Below are positions 1 through 8,700 of a stretch of 21,966 nt of DNA, in pieces (position 1 is the first letter of the stretch; each line of letters starts with the position of its first letter). A model generated the notes under the pieces. It ran no database searches and was not told the DNA's origin. It saw only the letters and a list, made by a program, of their open reading frames with translations. The position numbers were made by a program, and so were the translations under genes. The DNA is from Intoshia linei (Eukaryota > Orthonectida > Rhopaluridae): assembly GCA_001642005.1 (NCBI GenBank), contig LWCA01000644.1, positions 1 to 21,966 on the forward strand, written 5' to 3'.

Positions 1-45
1 TATATTATATATATTTATTATTATTATTAATATATTATTATTATG
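1..45. repeat. AT-rich simple repeat (TA / TTA microsatellite)
   Basis: The window opens with alternating TA followed by TTA/ATT triplets. This is low-complexity DNA with no coding potential. Confidence 0.7.
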
Positions 46-127
46 AATTATTCAATGGGAGTTTAATTTGCACTATTGTTTACTGATTAAACCATTTAAT
101 AACCAGTTATTCATAACAATATTTTAA

Positions 128-343
128 CCCTTTCACTGTCTGATGCAATTTTATGTACTATCACCACACGTCGGTAATTTATGTTTTAATTTAAACTTGT
201 ATTATTTTTAAATTACTTATGTGAAAGTGTATGAAAATAAAAGAATAAAGTTTTTCAAAATTATGCTGTGTATATCATAGAATACATAGACCTGTGAAGT
301 GAAATTGCTGTGTATAGTATAGAATACATAGACAGTTAAAGGG
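128..343. mobile_element. piggyBac-type miniature inverted-repeat element
   Basis: A 216-bp segment is flanked on both sides by TTAA (124-127 and 344-347), the target site that piggyBac transposases duplicate. The left end reads CCCTTTCACTGTCT and the reverse complement of the right end reads CCCTTTAACTGTCT, so 13 of 14 terminal bases match. The CCCTTT-x-ACTG start is typical of piggyBac-like ends. No transposase is present, so it would have been moved by an enzyme encoded elsewhere. Inside, a 27-bp unit occurs twice in direct orientation (264-290 and 307-333, two mismatches). It lies just downstream of the ataxin-1 polyadenylation signal. Confidence 0.75.
264..333. repeat. 27-bp direct repeat inside the piggyBac-type element
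   Basis: The unit at 264-290 recurs at 307-333 with two differences. Both copies begin GCTGTGTATA and end GAATACATAGAC. The second copy runs into the right terminal inverted repeat, so these may be subterminal transposase-binding repeats of the element. Confidence 0.7.
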
Positions 344-402
344 TTAAAATTACAGTAAAATTTTTAGGCTTTTGGTGAACAAAACCTTTAATTCAATTAA
401 TA

Positions 403-408
403 TTTATT
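403..408 (-). terminator. Polyadenylation signal AATAAA of the ataxin-1 gene
   Basis: On the minus strand AATAAA lies about 75 nt past the ataxin-1 stop codon (485-483). It is the nearest canonical hexamer. Cleavage would fall shortly below position 403, before the piggyBac-type element. Confidence 0.5.
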
Positions 409-482
409 GAAATTAAGATTATTTCAAGATTTAATTTTAATTTAATTTGTACATGTTAAATAACTTATCTATATAAATAAAA

Positions 483-1052
483 TTAATTTGAAGAAGAGAT
501 TGGAAGAGTGATTTGAGCGCTTGGTTTTTCTTCATTTTTAAGATTTTTAAACTTTTCATTTTCATAATAATCATTTAAAAATTTTCGTTTTGGTGTTACT
601 ATATTATCATAAGATTTCGACGAAGAATTTGGAATGATTGGTTTGGTTGATATGTGAGGTCGTTTTATTAGAGGTTGTGATTTATCGACAAAATCATATT
701 TTCTTTTAAATATATTTCTAATTTTTTCATCATTACTTATTTCGAGAATTTTTTTGTGTAAAATTTCTTGTGATTTTCCTGATTTTCCATCATTATGAGT
801 ATTTGAATCTACGTTTATATTGTGTATTCCTGTCGAGTTTGATGATTTTTCAATTTCAATTATCGTTTTATTTTCCGATTTTTGTGAAATTGATTCAACT
901 TGAGATATATGTGATAGTGATACTATTGTATCGTTCAATTTTAGCTTGGCAACAGTTAAATTATAATGAGAAAACGTTTTTTCTGGGTCGACACTTGACC
1001 AACCTTGATTCATCACAAAAAATGGGTGTTCTGGTGTGCAATATATGGATAC
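483..1052 (-). CDS. Atx-1: Ataxin-1 last exon: end of AXH and C-terminal tail
   Basis: The frame opens directly after the acceptor at 1053 (GATGTAG) with VSIYCTPEHPFFVMNQGWSS, the most diagnostic AXH segment, and runs 189 codons to a TGA-free end at 485-483. After the AXH there is a 140-residue Lys/Ser/Asn-rich tail with KRKYDFVDK, IKRPH and TPKRKFLND. The vertebrate RKRRWSAPE motif, with the 14-3-3-binding serine and the splicing-factor-binding tryptophan, has no clear counterpart. Confidence 0.9.
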   Translation of the reverse strand, partial: VSIYCTPEHPFFVMNQGWSSVDPEKTFSHYNLTVAKLKLNDTIVSLSHISQVESISQKSENKTIIEIEKSSNSTGIHNINVDSNTHNDGKSGKSQEILHKKILEISNDEKIRNIFKRKYDFVDKSQPLIKRPHISTKPIIPNSSSKSYDNIVTPKRKFLNDYYENEKFKNLKNEEKPSAQITLPISSSN

Positions 1053-4000
1053 CTACATCATAAAATATATTTAATTAATCCTTTACTTATATAAAATTGA
1101 ATGTCTGTGTGTGTTAACGTTTATTTAAAAAATGGACAGTCGTAGAATTTAATAAAACCCAATTTTTAATACAGTTTTTCCCAGAGTGTTTTTATGTCTA
1201 TATTTCAGTTTCCAATGTTGAGTTCTTCAAGGTCAAACCCCAATTTTCCCTTTTATAAAAAAATTCAATCTGACAAAGTGACGCCTTCACGGTCAAAAAG
1301 CACTTTAATATTCATTTTTTTAATTTTGAAACTATTTTATTCAAAAATTGAAATAATTAACGGTCGTACAATTAAAAAAAGATTATTCTGATACAGCTTA
1401 TTTTAGTTGATATAAATACAAAATTTCAGTCATTATGAAGAATTTTCTTTAATTTTAAATTTTTTAAATATCTATCATTCCAAAATGCACTTTTACTGAC
1501 TCTCATGGAAAAAATCTACTTTCACTAACCCTTCGTGAAAAAATCAAATTTTTGCATGAAAGTTAGTAAAAGTTAATTTTGGAATGATAGATATTGAAAA
1601 AATATAAAATTAAAGAAAATATTGAAATACAAGAATGCTCCCTCAATAAATTGGATTAAAAAATTACCAAAGTTTCCTTAATTTCACTATTTAAATTAGT
1701 TTTAATTTCAAAAGATATTTCAATAGATCCAATTTTAGATTCTCGTATATTGGTAACCTAAAAAAGAAGTAAATTAATAAATGAAAAAAATTACTTTAGC
1801 TGAATTCATAATAATCATTTTATCATTTTTGGTACTATCAACAAAATCTTGAGTAGTTAATTGAGAAATGGGTTTAACTTGGCCATTATTTAAAGAAATT
1901 AGAGATTGGCTCATAAAACGAGGAGAACAAATTGCATTATTTTTAAAATTATTATTCCAAACTGAATTAATCATTTGATCAGGTTGAGCAGTATTTGCAA
2001 AATTTTTCATAACAGTTAATGGAGGTAAAACATTTGGTACAGCATTATGTATAAACGTTTTATTATTAGAACTTTTAGTAAGTCTATCATCGGAAATGCT
2101 AGCAGTTAAACTTTTATTATAAACTATAGATTGACTTTCAGCTTTAGTAAAATTACGATCGTTAATATCTATTGTTGAACATGAACCTACACTAGTGACT
2201 GACAGATTAGATTTTGATCTAGTATTTACGCTTAAATCCAGAGGTTTAACATCATTGCGTTTAATTATTTTTGAAATCGGATTTGTTTTATCATGTGTTA
2301 TATTTGACGATTTAGTATTCAAACTATTAAAAAGATTTAATTTAGATTTTTCTTCAAGTTTTTGTTTGTTATTATTATTCCATTTAAACTGTGGATTTTG
2401 ATTTTGTTTAGAATTCATTTTATAATCATTTTGTAAATTTCTAAAATTTTGCATGGTTTGTAAATTTTTTAAATTTGGTGGTAAATTTAAAAAATGTTGC
2501 ATTTGAGCTAAATTTGCTAAATTGACATTGGATTGATTTTGAATTGGGTTTGAATTGTGATTGTGATTCGTATTTTGGTTTAAATTGGGATTTTGAATTG
2601 AATTTTGAAGATTGTTTATATATTGCATTTTTTGTAAATTTTCCATGCTATTTAAATTTTGCATGTTCAAGCCATTAGCTTTTAGTAAATGTAAATTTGC
2701 TGGGTTAATATTTGAAAAGTTTGGTTTCATTTGAGAGTTAAAATTTTTCCGTTTAGCTTCATTTGCTAAATTTTGTTTTAACAAATATTCTTGTAAATTT
2801 TCAGGTTTAGTGTTTTGATAATAATATATTGGATTAGGATAAAATTTTTGATTAAATTGATTCATGGAAAAATTTTTATTTTGAGATTCATTCAATTTAA
2901 TGTTCATTTCTTGGATATAATTTTGAATGTTTGCATTATTTATGTTGTTTAAATTTGCATTATCCATATTCATTTGTTCGTTTTTTAAATTATTTTTTAT
3001 TTTTTCGATATATTTTTGGTAAATTTTTTTATCGTTTTTTATATTTAGCATATTTATTTCGTTAGATAACCGTTGACGATTATATGGATCGTGTTGTTCG
3101 TATTTTTGCATTTGTAAAATTTTATTTACGTAATTTTGGTTCAATTGATTCATGTCATTTATATTTCCCATTGGATCATTTTTTATTCCAGGGCTAACGA
3201 TATTAGGAACTTTTTTTAAAAATGGATTTTCGATACCATTTCTCATTACATTTGACATTCTCTCTGGTTGAGGGCATATAATTTGACCGTAACTATCAGA
3301 TATTTGCAAATTTCTATTTTTGTAATTAAAATTTTTATTAAATGGTTTAGTGTTTATTTTGAAATTTGGATTGATATTTTGACCGTATAATTGGTTTAAC
3401 ATGTTGATTGATTTTTTGTTAAAATTTTGTTTAATGTTCTGGTCTATATTTTGGCTCATGTTTTGATTTATTTTTTGGGTGTAATTTGGATTTAAATTCA
3501 TACCAAAAGAGTTGACTCCCAACTTTGATTTTAATTGCATTTTAGCAAGTTCATTATTTGAACTTGAGAGTTGATTCATATCATTAGAATTCATGTTTGC
3601 CATTTGCTTATTTATTAAATTTGTTTTTAAAGCTTCCAAATAATTTATATCCTTCAAATCTTTTAAATGATTTAAATTTGGATTATTGTAAAACTGTGAA
3701 TTCAATTGATTTGGTTGATACCCAAAATGTTTTGGTTCATTTGTAGATTCCTTGGATTTTTTATATTTTTCATACAATTGATACTGATTTAGTAAATTTT
3801 TGTGCATTAATGCTTCATTTTGATTCATTTTTCGATTTGAAAACAATTTACCTTGTTCATTTTTATCCGACTCCATTTGCATGCTATTTATTTGATTTTT
3901 CCCCATATTGTTTATATTATTAATTGAATAACCTTGAAAATTACCGAAAGCTGAATTAAAACAAGGTTTTTCTTTAAAATTCATTGAATCAATAGTAAAT

Positions 4001-4382
4001 TGTTTATTTAGTGAATTTTGAGAAGATTGCGATTTTTCCAAATTTGATTTTGGCATAATTAAATTTTGAGATTTGAATAAATTTTTTCCACTTTTACTTT
4101 TATTTTCTTTCATTTTATTAAGAATTTGCTTTTTTTTCGATAAATTCAATATGTCTGGTTTATTTAAATCTTGTTTAGACATTTTTGAATTTATATAGCT
4201 ATTTTTCAAATTTAATTGTTGGTTGTTTTGCGTAAATGCATAATTAGCTGATTGTAAATTTTTGTTATTTTTAAAACTTTGATAAATTTTTTCTTGTGCA
4301 TTTTCTTGGTTTAAATTGCGTTCGGTTTTTAATGTATTTAAATATTGTTTTGGTTCCTCACTACACAAATTTAATGTCAAAT
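483..4382 (-). CDS. Atx-1: Ataxin-1 homolog, Asn/Gln-rich, AXH domain (first coding exon not found)
   Basis: This is a nuclear RNA- and repressor-binding protein of the ataxin-1 family. Three exons join in phase 0: 4382-1795, 1757-1668 and 1052-483. The product is about 1,081 residues, counted from the first full codon at 4380. Residues 1-800 are Asn/Gln/Met/Lys-rich and disordered-looking. The AXH domain spans about 822-941 and is split over all three exons. It begins FMSQSLISLNNGQVKPI and carries EHPFFVMNQGWSS, matching EYPFFVFGQGWSS of human ataxin-1. PLDLS lies at 713-717. Basic patches FKRKYDF and TPKRKF near the C terminus may be nuclear-localisation signals. The 4380 codon is TTG, not ATG. 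The frame stays open upstream and an acceptor (TTTTACATTTTAG) sits just before 4382, so the true start is probably in an undetected upstream exon. The first in-frame ATG is at 4182. The AXH assignment is firm; the 5' end is not. Confidence 0.93.
1080..1400 (-). repeat. Dispersed repeat family, copy 1 (inside ataxin-1 intron)
   Basis: Positions 1090-1165 match the reverse complement of 17890-17965 over about 75 bp (GAATGTCTGTG, then GTTTATTTAAAAAAT, then AGTCGTAGAATT). Next come two reverse-strand units reading GGAAAATTGGGGTTTGACC-TTGAAG (1223-1258) and GCTTTTTGACCGTGAAGGCG (1275-1308). The same unit recurs at 10317, 10436, 10567, 11872 and 17797. Positions 1369-1436 also resemble 12298-12372. 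Confidence 0.7.
1442..1620. repeat. Long imperfect inverted repeat (hairpin), MITE-like
   Basis: The arm at 1442-1509 pairs with the reverse complement of 1553-1620 over 68 bp with roughly eight mismatches; both begin ATTTTCTTTAATTTTA and share ATCTATCATTCCAAAAT. A loop of about 43 bp separates them. In the ataxin-1 pre-mRNA this would fold into a long stem. No target duplication is obvious, so whether it is a foldback transposon or something retained for its structure is open. Confidence 0.75.
1668..1757 (-). CDS. Atx-1: Ataxin-1 middle AXH exon (30 codons)
   Basis: A 90-nt exon, phase 0 at both ends, encoding VTNIRESKIGSIEISFEIKT and ten further residues ending KETL. It fits the human AXH stretch between VERIEDS and VSVEVLVEYPF: a short polar loop then alternating hydrophobic beta-strand residues. 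The acceptor is TTCTTTTTTAG and the donor GTAATT (1667-1666). It has no start codon, so it is invisible to a plain ORF search. Confidence 0.88.
1758..1794 (-). other. 37-nt intron inside the ataxin-1 AXH domain
   Basis: On the minus strand the segment starts GTAATT and ends TTCTTTTTTAG, with a pyrimidine-rich tract before the acceptor. Reading through would add nine residues and then a TAA stop. Removing it joins two halves of the AXH domain in frame (NSAK then VTNIRES). At 37 nt it is near or below the usual lower size limit of animal introns. Confidence 0.85.
1795..4382 (-). CDS. Atx-1: Ataxin-1 large exon: N/Q-rich region and start of AXH
   Basis: About 862 codons without a stop in an 80% AT genome, which is strong evidence of coding by itself. 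Asparagine dominates, with Gln, Lys, Met and Leu, in motifs such as NLQxMQ and NQNxNQN, giving a prion-like composition. A long pure polyglutamine tract like that of human ataxin-1 is absent. The exon ends in phase 0 at AAA before GTAATT (donor at 1794). Its last 41 residues are the first strands of the AXH fold (QLTTQDFVDSTKND). Confidence 0.9.
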
Positions 4383-6379
4383 CTAAAATGTAAAATTTTA
4401 ATTTATTATGTGTACTTTTGTAAATTTGTAATTTATTTATTTAAATGTATGGTACGTTTTTCAATAATTTCAATTACAAATAAATATTATATTACTTAAT
4501 TCACTGTTGACTAAAAATTTCAATTTAATTTGTTCAAATAAATGCATTAATCTTAAATTGCAATTTTAGTATGTGATACGTTAGATAAGATAACTTTTAA
4601 TTTATGTAAAAATTACATTTTCAACCAGTAAACAAACAATTTGCGCCATTTATTTAAAAAGTATAACAGGTGTACAATTATAGTTTAATTGTCATAGTGT
4701 ATTGCGTTTAGTATTATTATTTTACATGTATACTTATATTTACTTTATATCGCGTTAAAAATATAGATAAATGTTATGGTAATTTTTTAATGTTTACTAA
4801 ATGTGTACTTTAATATACATTTATACCTAGATGTCTATTACTTTCTGATATTAATATGGCGCAAAAAAAATTATTAAACTACAAACAACTTTTTAAAATT
4901 TTAATATATAAGTTTCATCGTATTATCGCTTTGCTTATTTTCATTTGAAACATATTAAATGGTTATTAAAATTGTAAATATTAAATTATTATTATTTTTA
5001 ATTTTTAAACATTAATTATTTAATATTTACAGGACTAGTTTGTAGTGTATTTTGATTGTATAAATTGGTTGGAATGTAAAGAGTACAGCTGATGAAATGC
5101 GGTGTAATTTAGTTTTATCTTAGCATTATCTCGTGATTTACGTACGTTTACCTCATGCAGATATATATTTAAGAAGCACACAAACGTTCCAAGTATAAAA
5201 CTAGGTAAGAATAATGTATTGAACATTCTCCATCAATAAGTGAATTAGAGAGTTAGTATAAACTAATAAGAAATGGCGAACGTTCAAATATCAGAAACAA
5301 ATGTTAAGTGATACAAACGAAGATTCATAATCATTCTCGTTTAAAGTTTAATAGTCAAGGGCAATAAGTTATATGAACGCATAGATTTAAGATTTTCACT
5401 AAAATATAATTCGTATATAATATCCCTCAGGAAGATAAGTGGGACGCAACTCTGATGAAATTTTAATGAAGGCAAATTCGAAAGCAATACAGTTTGAATA
5501 CAATTTAAATAATGTAAATAGCCACAATTGAGAAATTAAATTGTATATATAGTATATATAAAGAAAACTTTAAATGGTCAGACTATCTTTAATATTCGTT
5601 GAAATGCATTAATATTTTGGAAATATAATTTTTTTGAGACACCTTACTGTATAAATTGGTACAATTACAGTGTACAATGTACATTAGGGTGGACATAATT
5701 TCAATATGAGTATATGAGTATATAATAATATTTTAAATAAAATAATTGTATATTTTTAATTACATTAAGCTAAATGCAATGATATTGTAATAATAATTTT
5801 GGCTGACCTTCAAATAAATATGTAAATTAATTTTATTTGAAATGTATCATGTGTACATTTTCAAAAACAAGATCCGTAGAATTTTTTTATGTAAAAAAGT
5901 GGCCCACGCGATTCAAAAGATTGCCGAACTTACTGTATATGAATTATAATAAAAACTTTGAGATTAAATATACATTGAATTTTTATTAATTAATTTACAT
6001 TTAAGACTATATATTATATTTTAAATTATATGGATTAATTTTATATTTGTTACAAATTTTTATAACATTTTAGTATGAAAATAAAGTTAAATTTAAATTA
6101 AAACGGGTAATTTTAAATTCCTGAGTAGTCTGATGTTTTTGCAATAATATAAAAAACTAAAATCATAAAGGTTAGTTTTAACTCACTTCTCAGGCCGTAC
6201 GACTCTGGATTTTTTGTTTTAGAAAAATGTTAACATCTTACTATATAAACTATGCAAATTTGATTGCATTTCCTTTCTTTTTGTATAATCGATTAGTTTA
6301 TCGACAGAAACTAATATATCTTGTCTTTCCTCGTCAAATTTGGATAATTCAGCCAATAATAATAATTTTGATAACCAAC
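4383..6379. other. Intergenic / 5' region of ataxin-1, no gene recognised
   Basis: AT-rich DNA upstream of the visible ataxin-1 exons. The missing first exon may lie here, but no start codon joined to a phase-1 donor stands out. A strong plus-strand donor-like site (CTAG|GTAAGA, about 5203) and the short open frame at 5035-5226 (minus) have no supporting partner. TACAGTAAG-type reversed ends at 5641-5651 and 5927-5937 resemble Tc1/pogo termini but are unpaired. Confidence 0.5.
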
Positions 6380-6694
6380 AATCACTATATTTAAATTTGC
6401 GTTAAAATGGATACTTTCCATATTTTATTTAGACTTTTCCTTTACCATTTTCGAGTATAGAGGAACGTTTATTTTCCGACGACTTAAAAACCATATAAAT
6501 ATTTTTTCCATTTAAGTATATTTTCCACAAATGAGTGATTTAATGTTGGTTAAATTGTTGTTACTTATCTCCTCTTTACATAGGATTCTAACACGGTTTC
6601 GATAAATTGATATTATATTTTTTCTTGGTCGGATATGGTGATCAGCTACCTCTTGATATGTTTTGCCGTTATCAATATCGGATATAATTTTCAT
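6380..6694 (-). pseudogene. Tigger/pogo-like transposase fossil (CENP-B-type N-terminal HTH)
   Basis: The minus-strand frame reads IISDIDNGKTYQEVAD, then PRKNIISIYRNR, the pattern of the first helix-turn-helix of pogo/Tigger and CENP-B-like DNA-binding domains (an EIxxIxxGKxxxxVAxxxxVPxxTxxTIxxNR type). After a stop near 6512, a downstream frame reads IFIWFLSRRKINVPLYSKMV then KEKSK. This matches the WFxxxRxxNVPISGPxIxEKA segment of the second HTH domain of the same family. Stops and frame breaks show it is dead. The catalytic DDE part is not seen. Confidence 0.6.
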
Positions 6695-8383
6695 TTTAGT
6701 CCGTAAATTAATTGGTATTCTTCGTTTTATAAAATATTAACAAATCAAAATAAGCAGACGTTGAACGATATTTAAATTTAGTTTACTTTCATTTGGCGCA
6801 ATTATTTCACTGAGTAACAATTTAAAAATTAATGTTTTATTGCTGTATTTATTTAAATTTAAGTAAACAGTTATTTAAATTAATTTAATTGCAGTGTTAT
6901 CTTAGTGAGAAAATATAAATGTATACTATTAATTAGTAAACTTGGCAAAATGAATTTAGCAAAAAATTGGCAAAGTATATTTTTAATTAGAATCTTTTCA
7001 ATTTTAAATTAATGAAATTTCTTTTGGAATAAGTTCAATCCAAAAAAACTACTTCAGATACCACATAAAATTATAATCCAATTTTGAACATTATTTATAT
7101 TTGTTTATTTAGTAATATTTTTTTTACATTAAATATTGCATCAAGTTTTGAAATTTTTTAGTATTAAATGTTGAGGATTAATTAATCCACTAATCTAGGA
7201 TTCCCGGACTTTATGTAATATGTAATAAATCTAAATTTCAAATGTTACAGAAACATTTATAGTTTTTTCTTAATATTTACATTACATTGTATTCTTATTT
7301 TATTTAATTTACAGATTGGCTCTATATTGTATTTATTTAATGTATCATTTACAATGTAGAATCCACATTGTAGAATCTACAACGTAGATGGTAATTTTTC
7401 GAATTTAAATTTATTTTAGTTTATATTATGAAATTTTACATAAAAATCATTTCCCTCGGGACAACTTCAAACAAGATTTTATATAAAATTTTTTGCATTA
7501 TACTAATTTCTATATCAATCTAATCATTTAGTATACAAAATTACTAACGTTTTATGCAAAATCTGAAATTTTTGAAAATGTGAACATCCTAATCTACATA
7601 TCATATTAATACACGTATTAAAATAAATGTACAAAATATTTCATTATATTAAATTTCAAAAACATGATTAATTATAATTATTAATCGACTACAAATATTA
7701 GTTATGAAATGCCAAAAATTTACCAATGTTCTGTTTTTCTTTATTCAATTTTTCCATGTTCTATAAAAAATGTAAATGTAATTGTAGAATAATGCTCAAT
7801 TTAAAGGTTTAATAGTTATAATTAGTATAATACACCATGTATTACTGTTATACTAATAAAATTTTTTAAAATAACGAATTTTATTTGTTTAAATAAACAA
7901 TTTATACGAGTTTATATATCTGGAAATAATATGGAATCTTGTATATGTAACATTCTAAGATTTAGATAATTTAATTTTTCTAGTTTCCTAAACGATGATT
8001 AGTCATTAATAATTTATTGTATGGTTAAAACCACTGGTTTATACCTTTTGTATCTTTCTAGTCGACAACATTTACTTTATTTGATAGCAATTATTAGTTA
8101 TTATTAGTTTGCAAATATTTTGGTAGTCCTATTTGAGATTTTCGGGACTCGAGTATGATAGATATAGCTTTGCAACGAAATATAATAAATTTAATGTACT
8201 AAAAATTTTTCGTTTGGGTTCATATCTCGATATATCGAAAATGTGGTCTACAACAAAAACGATTGATCACTCTGATCTATGCCTAATAGCGTATAACGTA
8301 GTAATAATATTTTTTAGAAATGCTCAAATTAGGAATTTTTTCCTTAAAAATATAAAAAAATTATCTCTTTTCATTGTTTAATC
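6695..8383. other. AT-rich intergenic DNA, no gene recognised
   Basis: No coding exon, RNA gene or clear element was found. A small cluster of variants of ACATTGTAGAATC occurs at 7350-7388. The open frame at 8133-8381 (plus) begins with TTG, has no recognisable domain or splice signals, and is judged a chance frame. Confidence 0.5.
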
Positions 8384-8700
8384 CAGTGTCGACAGTGGCC
8401 ACCAAACTACGGCCCGCAGACCAAATCAGGCCCAAAATTGAATTTTATCCGGCCCGCGAATTACATGTCTATTCAAAATACACCGGGTGATATCTTACAA
8501 ATTATCATATATCATCAACTTTGATTTTAAATAAATACTATCGATTTGTCATTTCTAGATCATGAGAAACCTATTAATTCATTAACTTAAATTTTAAATT
8601 GTAATTTAAAATACCGTCATGTATATTTTCCATCTGGCCCGGTGATTTTTTTTTAGTTAACATCCCCATATCAAAAAGTTTGGTGGCAACTGGTTTAATC
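8376..8700. mobile_element. Non-autonomous hAT-type element with 8-bp target duplication
   Basis: The element is 8384-8692 (309 bp), between perfect copies of GTTTAATC (8376-8383 and 8693-8700). An 8-bp duplication is the hallmark of hAT transposases. The left end starts CAGTG, and CAGTGGCCACCAAACT (8393-8408) matches the reverse complement of the right end CAGTTGCCACCAAACT (8677-8692) at 15 of 16 positions. The left end thus carries nine extra bases outside the matching repeat. The interior has the GGCCCGCAGACC and CCGGCCCGCGAA motifs seen in many hAT ends. No coding capacity remains. Confidence 0.85.

Larger units (their letters stand above)
1053..1667 (-). other. Ataxin-1 intron 2, filled with repeats
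   Basis: This 615-nt intron starts GTAATT and ends TTATGATGTAG on the minus strand. Almost all of it is repeat: a copy of a dispersed repeat family (1080-1400) and a long imperfect hairpin (1442-1620). The short plus-strand open frame at 1194-1391 lies within this repeat and is not considered coding. Confidence 0.8.

Noticed and set aside
2195-2401. Plus-strand frame opposite the ataxin-1 large exon
   Set aside because: It is the antisense shadow of a strongly supported coding exon; the same holds for the plus-strand frames at 770-1063 and 4296-4499.
5035-5226. Minus-strand frame of 64 codons and a strong donor-like CTAG|GTAAGA on the plus strand near 5203, considered as a first exon of ataxin-1 or an antisense gene
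   Set aside because: The frame offers no phase-1 donor joining 4382, and the plus-strand donor has no coding exon or acceptor partner.
8133-8381. 82-codon plus-strand open frame
   Set aside because: It starts with TTG, has no domain, signal or splice context, and lies directly before a hAT miniature element. A chance frame.
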